Of a stretch of 64,000 nucleotides of DNA, positions 22,133 to 32,130 are shown piece by piece; the first letter of the stretch is position 1, and each line of letters begins with the position of its first letter. The DNA comes from Clytia hemisphaerica (Eukaryota; Cnidaria; Hydrozoa; Leptothecata; Clytiidae), in NCBI GenBank assembly GCA_902728285.1, contig CACVBU010000854.1:153954-217953 (forward strand). The letters are read 5' to 3'. A program made the translations under genes and the position numbers. The notes below the pieces were generated by a model. The model did no database searches, was not told the DNA's origin, and was given only the letters and a program-made list of their open reading frames with translations.

Positions 22133-24489
22133 ATGGGGCGTCCAAGAAAAGCTAATCCGACAACAAATGCTGAACGATGTAAGAAATACAGAGAAAAAGA
22201 TCTAGAAGCTTCCAGAGCGAACGATACATTGAGGAAAAGATTGGCAAGGCTGAGAGCAAAACAAGATCTTGAAAACGTAAGGCGACGCTTAAAAAAGAAG
22301 CTGCAGCCAAAAGGGAGAGAAGACTACAAAAAAAATTATTACTTGAACAAAACGGTAAATTTTTTCTTTATTCTCAAATTCTTTGTTTTATCTTTTTTAA
22401 GTAAATAACTGAATGCAATAAGAGTCTCCCCCTTGGATACCAGGCTAGCAAAAACCAATTCGAAATCAAAATTGAAAATGAAGATTCCTCAGGAAGCAAG
22501 AATCTTTTTTCCATCTCGGATACAAAATAAACTTAACTATCTTGTACATTTAGAACAATCAAGTGCCAGCAACGTCAACGACACAACCGACACGACTCAA
22601 CCACCGCCACCGCCATCTTCACCGCCGCCATCCACCAACAATAATACAGTAGACCCTGAAACTCCAGCCAACCAGCCATCGACCTCATCTTCTTCCATTA
22701 ATTCGGCATTTAAGCACCGTAGCACAAAATATCGTTCTTTATCACAAGCTGAAAAGAGCCTGCCGCATAGCCCACGAAAAAGAAACGAGATTGTACAGCT
22801 GATGGCCTCAAAGCATTTGAAAATCAAGTTTAACAAAAAAGGAGGTCGCATGAAACAAACATTGCTGAAGGCTGAAGAGGAGTGGCTATTAACCTTCTTG
22901 GACCGTCCGGACATCTCCCGCCAAACGCCAGGCCGAAAGGACAATGTTTACATTGGGAAGGTTAATGGTAAAAGGGAGTATGCGCAAAAAAGATACCTTC
23001 AGTGGACAATAAGGGAGCTACTTGACATCGTGAATGGGAATAGCGAAGTTGAAGGAAGCCCGACGTTTCAGGAAGATTTCCAAAGGGATTTGACATTTAG
23101 ACAGCTGTACGATTTCCTGAAAAAGCGCAAACAGTACAAGTTTTCGAATCAAACTCCTCACGAATCCTGTACGTGTGAAATTTGTGAAAACATTCGCCTC
23201 CTCGTAACGGCTGTTAATAGGAAAATGAAAAACATCGACGCAAGATTACCATCAACCGTAAACGACCTGATAGCTGAATTTACATGCCAAAACGCCGGTG
23301 AAAATTGCATGAAAAGTCTTTGTGAAGACTGTCCAACAGTCAAAATCAACGAAGAAGATTTCTTGGATCAAGACTCCGCATCGGCAAAATCAACCAATGA
23401 CGACAACTCAGACAGTGAGACGGAGGAAGATGATGATATCACGTTTTATCAGTGGGTGAACGTAGATGGAAAAGCTGCCAAAACACAGAAGTCCGTCACT
23501 TTTGACAAAATCAGAGAAGTCATGGTCTCCAGAATTGAAGAACTGAAGCTTCATATTCACATCCGAAATGAACAATACATTGTTTATAGCAAACTAAAGG
23601 AGAATATGCCTGGGAATGCAATTCTCGTGCATGTGTGGATTATGCTGAGAGTTACGAAAACAAACAACAAGACGAGTGCCAATCGGCTTATTTTGGACAC
23701 ACTACTTTCAGCATTTTCACAGCCATCTTGTACATAAGGCGAAACAATGAGTTGATCCACGAAAATGTTGTTGTTATTTCAGAAGCAAATGATCATTCCA
23801 GAATTGCTGCCCATAGCTGTATTGTCAAAGTTGTCGATGTCGTGATAGCGAAACACCCTCATTTTAATCATTACGATTCAATCGACCTCCATATATGGAG
23901 TGACGGGTGCAGCAGCCAATTCCGCTCAAAATTTGTCTTTGCACTCACCTCACTGTTTCCCAAGCGTTTTAACGTAACCAGATATTATAACGAAAGGCAC
24001 CATGGCAAAGGACCAATGGATGGCCTTGGCGGATGCATCAAGAACCTCGTCTACCGAGCAGTGATGACTGGAAAAGAAATCATCAAAACCCCAGAAGAAT
24101 TCGCAAACTGCGCTCAAAAGCTGTCAAAAAATGTCAACTGCGTGTACATGCCAATCGAAGAGGTTATGGCAGAACCTGAAAACATCGAAAGAGCACCGTA
24201 CACGGCGGACATGCAAATTCTCAAAGTGCATATGGCGAAATTGCAGATTACATGGGCTGAGTTCCATTGTATGAAGCTTTATCGGATCGCGTCAGACAAG
24301 GAACCCTTTTATGTTCAATGGTATGAACGAGAGGATGGTACCACTCCTTGTGGCCATTTCGATACCGTTGATCAAGAGGAGATCGAAACCACGTGCGCCA
24401 AATGCATCATGGGGGAAAATGGTGACGGCTGGTTGAGATGCCCAAGTTGTAACCAGTGGTACCACGAAGGATGCTTTCTGTCCTCTTAA
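22133..24489 (+). pseudogene. DDE-like transposase with N-terminal basic domain and C-terminal PHD-type zinc finger, frameshifted
   Basis: Exon 1 (22133-22354) starts MGRPRKANPTTNAERCKKYR, a basic AT-hook-like/helical segment. A 138-bp intron (gt at 22355, tcag at 22489-22492) joins in phase to EARIFFPSRIQNKL. A proline/serine-rich spacer follows, then a Cys-rich section (HESCTCEIC..C). The frame is lost at 23636-23637, where GTGTG appears to have gained two bases. Reading resumes as VDYAESYENKQQDE, whose Asp is the likely first catalytic residue, followed by HIWSDGCSSQF and HGKGPMDGLGG, which I take as the other acidic motifs. The tail CAKC..WLRCPSCNQWYHEGCF is a PHD-type finger. HGKG-x2-DG-x-GG proteins are a known uncharacterised transposase-like family in invertebrates and fish (from memory). 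This copy cannot make the full protein without frameshifting. Confidence 0.8.
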
Positions 24490-24559
24490 ATACCTTATTT
24501 GACATTCATTTAGAGTTCTTTCTGTATTTCTATGTTTATGAAAATAGCTTTTAGTTTTT

Positions 24560-25277
24560 ATGTCGGACAGACATTTTGTAATTCGTTTCATATAGAATTT
24601 GGGTAGTTCATAATATAAAAAAACACAAGCAAATAGTTTCAATTCATGTCTCAAAGTTCCGGTGTGTTTTGTTTAGCCTGCAAAAATATTTAGTGAGAAT
24701 AACACCAACTTCTCTGATACTGATAGTTTTTATGTCGGACGGACATTATTCTTTGATTTGAATTTAAAAAAGGTCTGTTCACTTTCACAATTTGGAATTT
24801 TGAAGACAGTTTTCGAATATTAGGAAGATTGGTTAAAAACTCTAAAGGCAATAATTTAAGAACATCGATTTTGTTTGTCGCAAAATGTCCGTCCGACATG
24901 TCCGTCCGACATAAAAAAATGACTTGCCTGTCCAATCCAATAACTTTGATTAATCCATGGCGATAATAACCTAATTTCTTCCATCTTCTAAACAATATAC
25001 GAATCTTGATAAATCCCAAAAATTGAGTCGGTGCATCTATTTTTGAGATAGCAATGCAAGATTTCATCAAAAAGTAGAAAATCAGTGTTTCTATCGTGTC
25101 CGTCCGACATGAAAAACATTTTTGCAAAAAAAAAATATTCATGTGCTGATATTTCTGTTTTCTTTTTACTTTCATAAAATATAGCACAATGCAAAACTTT
25201 GGCCTTAGTTACAGGTCCTAGGTCCTTTGAGTTCACTTTTAATAGGTTGGCAAAGTATCGATTTGTCCGTCCGACAT
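24560..25277. repeat. Right subterminal array: six 14-bp sites
   Basis: Sites at 24560, 24732, 24886, 24899, 25097 and 25264; the pair at 24886/24899 overlaps by one base as a tandem doublet. Spacings are 172, 154, 13, 198 and 167 bp. The two inner sites face one way and the outer four the other. Confidence 0.85.
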
Positions 25278-25472
25278 AAAAACTAGTTTCGTAACAGACC
25301 CATAACAAGACTTGAAAAAATACCAAGGCTGGACCCTGGTAGAATTCAACTTTAACCTTTAAACTTCAATATCTGGAGAGGAGTCATTCAGCACAATTTT
25401 CAGCAGCTCAAAACACTGAAGAAAGTAGAAGATATAAAGTAAATCACAGTTCTATTGAAAGATTTGGCAAAA

Positions 25473-28381
25473 ATGCATCTTTTACCAATTTTAACATTCA
25501 CAATCATATGTACACTCAACCAGTTATCAACAGCTGTCAAACACAACGTTGGCAATCCTGACTTCTTACCCTTTTTCCCGTTTTTCCCGTACGGGAAAGG
25601 GTTCGATTACGTGCTTACAGATCCACCAAATTATGTGTTCGCCGAGGGAGATGAAGATTATGGAATATTTGATCATTACCTGAGTAAAGAGCTCCCGATT
25701 TTTCAAAATCCAAACACGCGGTGGATATTTGTAAGTTGATTCTTAGTTTTAAAATTTTGATTTTTTAAATTCACCTTTCGATAATATTGAAAGCCACTGT
25801 CAACGAGAAACTTTCATAAACGACGCTTTACCATTCGATACGTTCCCTTATTCGATGAAAATCTAATTTTGAGACAACAACTGTAAATTAAGTTGGCTCT
25901 CTGAATTAATTGACCTTCAATCGACAAAAAATATTTTCTTCAAAATAGAGAAATTTAGAGAGCATTTTATTTGTCTTGAGAGGGCAAATATTTAGTTCGA
26001 ATTATAGAAAGACTCGAATCCAAGAGGTTCGAATTAGAGAGAGTTGACTGTATGAAAAAAATAGAACATTGGACTGCAATGCTTAATAACATAAACAGAT
26101 ACCCTTATCTCGTCAAGTGACCTAGCAAGAGGTTTTTTAGGCTGTACTTCACCTATCTGTTCTCTGATATGTTTTGGTATAGGAGCTGTGTATTGTATAA
26201 AAAAAAACAAAAATACGGGTGTAACTCTCGGACGGGAACTTTTTACACGATACGCATCCCTTTTATCAAAATCAAACCTGGATAACACACAGCCTAGAGT
26301 TTTTAGCATATAAGGAAATTCTTAGGGAGCTCAAATATATCTAGATATGGTTAATGAAGATCATGCTACAGTTAGTGCCTTTATCCTAGACCCAGCTGAC
26401 ATATAACGTTTTTTCAACGTTTATCTAATATTCACAACGTCCAAATAATGTTAGATTAACGTTGAAAGAACGCTGTGTGCCAAGTGGGGAGGGTAGATGA
26501 CTGAAAACCAAATAACTGTTTACATTGGGAAGGGTAAAACCTAGTAACGTTTAAGTGGTTCTTAGTCCACTATTTTCACTTCATCAAAATCCTTCACATA
26601 AAAAACGTTTGTTGCTTCCTGCTTAAAATTTACGCGTTGGTTGTCAAATTATATCAAAATGGTTTGTCGTACGGCTGTTATTAAAATCCGGAAAAAGGAA
26701 AAACAATCTTATGCGACCGCAATTTTGTTAATGAGTTTTCTAACCATATTGGGAGATGAATAATAACAACGTTAAGTTCCTGGTTTTGTTTTTCTACGTT
26801 TGTCGACAATTTGTCGTAATTTGACCTTCTCGTCGACGTCGACGTCGACACCCGGAAAACTGACCCTTTTATGTACCGAAATATCCTAATAATGATTTAT
26901 AACTTTATATGGTATACGTTTCTCGATTTATCTTTTTTAAACTTTTACTGTGAAACAGGAACTTGAAACTTTTTCTAATTAAGATTTTGTACTTTGTCTG
27001 ATTTTAATATAACACAAATTTTGTTTTGGGATTTTTTACCATAAAAAATTCTAACTTCACTAGCTTTAGCAACGACCTATAATTAAACTCGTATTCATTT
27101 TTCCATAAATAATCCAACTGATGATTGCATGATTGATGCATGATTAAAACAAGCGGTTTTGGTCAAAGAAAAATTACTGTTTCTTAAAATGAATTAATTA
27201 TTTAATTATTCCACAGGTTGGAGTCAACGGTTATGTTTCATTCACCGAGCCTTGGTACAGCAACGGTGCAGATAAATTCCCTCAGGCTGGTCCTGGAATT
27301 AGTCTTTTCCAAACAGACCTTGTTTTCACGGATGCAAAAGATTCACATCTCTCTTTTAAAGAGTACGATGAAGAAGATAAAGACATTATGGAGCATGCGC
27401 GAAATGAATTGGAGGTGTACGCCAATCTAAAAGATTTCGATCCTAACCACGTGATTGTTGTCACGTGGCATAAAGCATCAAAGAAAGACAACAAAGGAAA
27501 TGTACGTCCATTTTAACCAGATTTTCTCTAACTAAAAAGTAGACCTTTGATCTCCCTTGTGGATTTCCCAATAATATGTACACGAGTGTATCCCATGCAT
27601 AACATAGTGTAATACTATGAATTTTGAAATTTCTGATTGGTCCACAATCAAGAATAAAAGACAAATCCTTTTTTGATTGATGCACAGACAGCCCCATTCT
27701 TGATTTCCAAAAGAAAAAAACTGTCTAACTATAAACCCTTATATCTGAAATTTTGAAGTTAGCCTTTAGGCCCTCAGCTTTACCCTGTTACCCTGTTACC
27801 TTGCCTCTACTGTTTTGACGTAGTTCGTGTTTGAATGCAACTGTTAAAGAGATCGTGAGAAAAGAAACCGTTTCCAATGTTTCCAGTGTGTCCATACTAT
27901 CGTAAAACATATTGGACAAATTGAGTACTTGGAATTCTAACCGATTTCTCTTTCCTTTGTTCTTTTAGGTCACTTTCCAACTAGTACTTGCTTCAGATGG
28001 TTTCAACACCTATGCCATTTTGAATTACGAAGATATTACGATTAGCCTTCAGCGAAAAGATTTCTGTCCTGTAACCGTAAGTCAATTTTTTTAATGCACC
28101 CTAGGTATGGTTACCCGCCCTTTTTTTATCACAGTTTTTAGAAATTTGGTACCCTGTGATAGGACTATTCGACGTAATTCAATTTTTAACACGATATTGT
28201 TCGCTCTAAAATATGATGACTCGCATCGAGTCCCCCCCCCGCTTATTAATTTATTGGAAAATGTTTTTAAAAGTTCCCTTTTTTGTCCCAATTCTGCTGT
28301 ATTAGCCTCCTTTTAAAAAATTTTCCACCCAGGACATTTTTATTCCAATCCCCCCGCTTATTAAGTTTTGAGATTTTTTCC

Positions 28382-28422
<41 letters not shown>

Positions 28423-30743
28423 CTTATTCCAATCTCCCCGGCTATTGTGTACCCGAGGGTGCTCCATGAGGATATCATATTCAAACATTTCGTTCAGGCA
28501 GCATCGAAGAACTGCTTTCAGGGTTTTATATATAGCTCCTCAGTGGATCATAATAGTGAATAATTTCAATTTCTTCTTTTAATAACACAGATTGGTTGGC
28601 AAGAAGACCTCCAACGTTATGTCGAACATGAAAACATGCAACTCACCCCAGCCTTCCCGTATCGACCAATCAGAATGTCTAAGAAATCAAACATCGGTTT
28701 CCCTGGAAAATGGATTTATAAACTCTTTGGAACTAGTAAGTCACTATGATAGGTTTTCAGCAAATTATAATATTTTCCATACTTGTATAGGGTTTTTCTT
28801 ATAAGCTTTTTTCAGTCCCTTGTTTCTGTATAGACCGATTCTTGTGACAACATTTTCACCCACGATCAGCCATTTTTCTAAGAAATGTTTCTACCAATAT
28901 ACAGGATGATTTCCCTAACTGGATTTAGCCCAATCGGTCTATACAGTTGTCTGTGACTCTCACTAATTCGAGCCTGATAATCTGACTGACGGAGAGACTC
29001 GGAAAATAGAAAAAAAAACCCTGTGTCACAGACCCGCTGGGAACCCAGCCCCACTGGAAAATGTTTCCGTTCCGGTTGGGAATTACCCTGGAATTTCAGC
29101 CCCACTGGGAAATTGACTTTCATTCCATCCCCATTTGAAATTCAATGTATATAAATTGCACTACAGAACCATCCCCACTGGATTTTTTTACCTTGGAACA
29201 ATAGAATATCTATCCCCTGTATAATTTCGATAGAAATTTTAATCCCCACTGAGGAAAAAAGTTCCATCGGGATGTGAGAAAGCAGGAAAGAGAAGAAGCT
29301 TGAGTATGAGATTAGAGATGAATTAGCAAAAAACTCTAAATAAAAGATTGCTAGATAGATTCCTTTTTTAAAGGATGTAACTCAGAACTATCAATTCAGA
29401 AAAATGTTTAAACAAGAAATTTTATCATTTCTTCTTTGTAGAAATTGCAGAAGAAAACAAACCATCGCCAGTGCCAACCCGACCAGCAGATCTCAAACAT
29501 CTTCCCGCCCAATGCCCTGGAAACGACTTCTGCCAAAACACTAAAAACGTATTAAATGTATGGCCCGGTCATTCCGCCTTCTATGTAGTATGTCCACCCG
29601 GTGGCGCACCCGTATGTATGCCATGTGCGGAAGGGACCGCCTTTAGTCCGGAATGCAGGACGTGCGTTCATACAAGTCAACTTGGACAGCCAAAGGATAA
29701 ACGTAAGTCAAGTTTTATAAATCTTTATCTTAATCTGCTCTTTAAGAGCAAAAGAAGTTGTTTTTCTGGATGATATTATTTTAAACACAGGGGGTGTTCG
29801 CAGACCAATTGGGACCCCTTCCCACTGGAAAAATTGGCTAAAATATCGTCCCCAGTGGGAAGTAATCAAATAATCAAATCCTCACTGCCAAACACTGTGC
29901 TATTTTCATACCCACTGAATGTTTTGGCTCTAAAACAATGAAATTCAAAACCCCAGCCATATAAAACATTGGAATATCACAATGCCCATACCCATACCCC
30001 CACTGGCTTAAAGATCCTACCGGGTCTGTGAGAAGAAGATGTGAAGGAGATGTTGTATCTTTTGTGCCATCATATCTCATTAGCCTAAAGCCCAAATGCC
30101 TCAAACTGTCTTCTTGAAAACCACCTAAACTCACAATATTAATTGTTCACATTTTTCTTAATCTTTTCTACAGTTTGTCCACAACCATCAAAGAAGATGG
30201 AAGATCGAGTCAAACAAACTGCAAGGTGCAACCATGCTGATGGTAAGACACTATTCTTATTTTCATAGAGGCTCTCTTACGTCCTGCAAATAGTTTTTCT
30301 TCAGTCTCGAATACTTGAGGCAGGGAAATTTCTGTTTTCAAAGGAAAATCTCTTCATTTTCGAATAAAAGTCTCTGGATTTTCAAAGGAAAATCTCTGTA
30401 TTTTACATCATACATACATACATCAAAAGTTCAAAAAGCTTTTTTTCCAAAGACTTGACTTATTATCCATTAAATTTCAACTAACTTTTTTGTCACTTTA
30501 GCACTACGTCACTGTACCATGCGTGAGAACCAATTACATGACGGTAAGAAGAAAACACCATACACCACAAGCTACCGAAACCATAATGACGTCAATGGAG
30601 CGTCATATTATCTTTGTGCCGGCGCTGTCGGTAGTTTCTGTATGCCTTGCCCCGCAGGAACCGTTTTTCAACAGTATGAGCATGATAAGAATAACGGCGC
30701 ATGCGTACATAAAAGTCCAAAGACGCATGCTGAATGGGTTTAG
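25473..30743 (+). CDS. Secreted NIDO-domain protein with two peritrophin-like Cys modules, seven exons, 455 aa
   Basis: Exons 25473-25730, 27217-27501, 27969-28076, 28591-28735, 29442-29702, 30174-30242 and 30502-30743; all introns GT..AG and all phases agree, totalling 456 codons with TAG at 30741. Residues 1-20 are a signal peptide (MHLLPILTFTIICTLNQLST). Residues about 55-265 form a NIDO domain as found in nidogen, mucin-4 and related matrix proteins: VGVNGYVSFTEPW, DPNHVIVVTWHKA, VTFQLVLASDGFNTYAILNY and a terminal NIGFPGKWIYKLFG. Two short modules follow, CPGNDFC..FYVVCPPGG..CMPCAEGTAF..C and C..YYLCAGAVGSFCMPCPAGTVF..C, whose YY/FYxxC and CPxGTxF patterns recall chitin-binding type-2 (CBM14) domains. 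Likely an extracellular matrix or mucus/cuticle protein. The ATG follows gcaaaa; its upstream in-frame codons are not Met. Introns 3, 4 and 5 carry inverted-repeat elements. Confidence 0.9.
26391..26488. mobile_element. Small foldback MITE in NIDO intron 1
   Basis: cccagctgacatataacgtt..tcaacgtttatctaa pairs with ttagattaacgttgaaagaa..gtgtgccaagtggg, so nearly the whole 98 bp forms one hairpin around aacgtt motifs. Related caacgttgaaacg phrases occur at 36650. Confidence 0.55.
28096..28462. mobile_element. TIR element in NIDO intron 3 with CCCCCGCTTATT motif and a 38-C run
   Basis: The left end gcaccctaggtatggttacc and right end gtacccgagggtgc are imperfect inverted repeats. cccccgcttatt occurs three times plus a ccccggctatt variant, and one motif copy has expanded to 38 consecutive C at 28384-28421. 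Poly-G/poly-P readings of this stretch are artefacts. Confidence 0.6.
29022..29280. mobile_element. Family D MITE in NIDO intron 4
   Basis: The ends tgtgtcacagacccgctggg and ccatcgggatgtgaga are inverted repeats. Inside, ccccactgg or a close variant recurs about every 30-50 bp. Other copies at 29793, 40137 and 41699, fragments at 31652 and 37462. Confidence 0.7.
29793..30033. mobile_element. Family D MITE in NIDO intron 5
   Basis: gtgttcgcagaccaattggg at the left and cctaccgggtctgtgaga at the right, with cccactgg repeated internally. Adjacent introns of one gene thus carry separate insertions of the same family. Confidence 0.7.
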
Positions 30744-31525
30744 ATTGACCATGTGAAGATTGGAATTTTGTATGGTAAAAACACGAAAAACGAAAACAGT
30801 TAATCAATGACACCGCCTCACTACATCTTATTTGATTTTGTTGACCAATGACGTCACGGTTTGATGATAGCACAGGGCCGGTGAATCAATTTTGAAAGTG
30901 GAGGGGCCAAATAGTAAGTGTCTAAGGAGGCGCCACCATGGTTGGTTGGTTTTTTTTTCTTAGCAAAAAACCATTACAATTAGCAGCACGTTCCAGAGAA
31001 CCTTTTTGTAAGGGAAAATGTCTGTTTTCAAAAGAAATTACTTGTATTTTTTAAGAAAAATTTATTCATTTCCGAAAATAATTTTAATCTGTATGTTTGT
31101 ATTTTTAAAGGAAAGTTTTTGCACCTTTCAGAAGGCGTTGTTTGTCGATACTGATAAGGGAGTGGAGCTTCGTCCTTATCGTTTATTCAAATTTTAAGTT
31201 ATGAATTTATAAAATCTCAAATTAAATTGACGACATTAAATATCCTACATGTAATTATTTTATTGATTTAGTATTTTATATCCTCAAAAACAGTATTTAT
31301 TCTTGTATTTTTTCTTTTTGATTTTTTGAAAGAAAAAAACAAACAACAAATCTACCAAGTTTATTGTCAAGGGAAATGTAGCTTTTCTCAAAGGAAAGTC
31401 TTTGTATTTTTTAAGGAAAATTTCTGTATTTTGGAGGAAAATCTCTTCAATGGAAAGCCCTTCAAAAACGAATACCTATATTTCCAAAGGAAAACCTCTG
31501 TATTTTCAAAGGAAAAAATCGTACA
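30325..31525. repeat. Interspersed minisatellite, CTGTATTTTCAAAGGAAAAT units
   Basis: Clusters at 30325-30405, 31015-31125 and 31370-31520 contain variants of tttcaaaggaaaatctctgt. The first lies in NIDO intron 6, the others downstream of the gene. The unit recalls the tttccttggaaaataca element of the 43-kb satellite. Apart from these, 30744-31650 holds nothing recognisable. Confidence 0.6.
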
Positions 31526-31651
31526 ATTCAATATCTATCAATGTAATATACATTTAAAAAACCTTTAAACCTGAAAATTGGTTTTTAACTCCTATATTAA
31601 TATACTGCTTGTAAATAAAAAGATAACATGCCATTAAACCCATCAAACACC

Positions 31652-31725
31652 CGTGTCTCACAGCCCCGGTGGAACTTTAGCCACGGCGGGGATAAAAATT
31701 TCTATCCAAAACCCAATGGGATAGA
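31652..31725. repeat. Family D MITE end fragment
   Basis: cgtgtctcacagccccggtg begins as other family D ends do and is followed by a degraded ggcggggat..; no partner end is seen. Confidence 0.45.
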
Positions 31726-31758
31726 AATTCTTCGATTCCTTGATTGTTGTAAGCTTAA

Positions 31759-32025
31759 AGGGCTACACACTACACAATATATTGTCAGACAATATTTTGA
31801 TAATATATTGATGAATGCTAGCAATATATTGAAAAGGTGTCTGCAATATATTGTCAGCTTGATTTACAATAGTCCAACAATAAAGGGGGATTGTTTAAAG
31901 AAAAAAATTCCTTTTTATAATAGAGCACATGTTGCATATTCCGTACATTACGATCTATAAACTTTATTGCCGAATAATCAAGACTAATTTTGCTCACCAA
32001 TATATTGTGTAGTCTAAGTAGTCCT
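31759..32025. mobile_element. TTAA-flanked MITE with CAATATATTG motif
   Basis: The left end agggctacacactacacaat and right end attgtgtagtctaagtagtc are imperfect inverted repeats flanked by TTAA (31755-31758 and 32026-32029). caatatattg or a close variant occurs five times. The TTAA flank fits a piggyBac- or Kolobok-type origin, though TTA/TAA cannot be excluded. Confidence 0.65.
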
Positions 32026-32130
32026 TAAAAGCTTTGAAATATTAAAAAGAATTATAGAAACTTTGGCCCTGGTATCCGTCAACCTCAAACAAATACCCTA
32101 GTCTTATGTACCATGATGATAATCGTTAGC

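Larger units (their letters stand above)
21146..25284 (+). mobile_element. Degraded cut-and-paste DNA transposon with subterminal 14-bp repeat arrays
   Basis: The outermost TTTTTATGTCGGACGGACA at 21148-21166 is inverted at 25264-25282, giving a terminal inverted repeat of about 20 bp. The 14-bp core ATGTCGGACGGACA, or its reverse complement, starts at 21153, 21317, 21491, 21663 and 21847 on the left and at 24560, 24732, 24886, 24899, 25097 and 25264 on the right. A broken transposase gene lies between. I find no convincing target-site duplication, so the true ends could lie somewhat outside. The superfamily is not assigned. Confidence 0.8.

Noticed and set aside
22597-22944. Minus-strand ORF opposite the transposase
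   Set aside because: Antisense shadow of the proline/serine-rich coding region; poly-Gly end is complementary to the proline codons.
21153-25277. CRISPR-like array of 14-bp repeats
   Set aside because: Repeats are too short and occur in both orientations at ~170-bp spacing around a transposase in animal DNA; they are subterminal transposon repeats.
28302-28582. ORFs encoding poly-Gly or poly-Pro tracts
   Set aside because: They read through the 38-C run of an intronic repeat on both strands.
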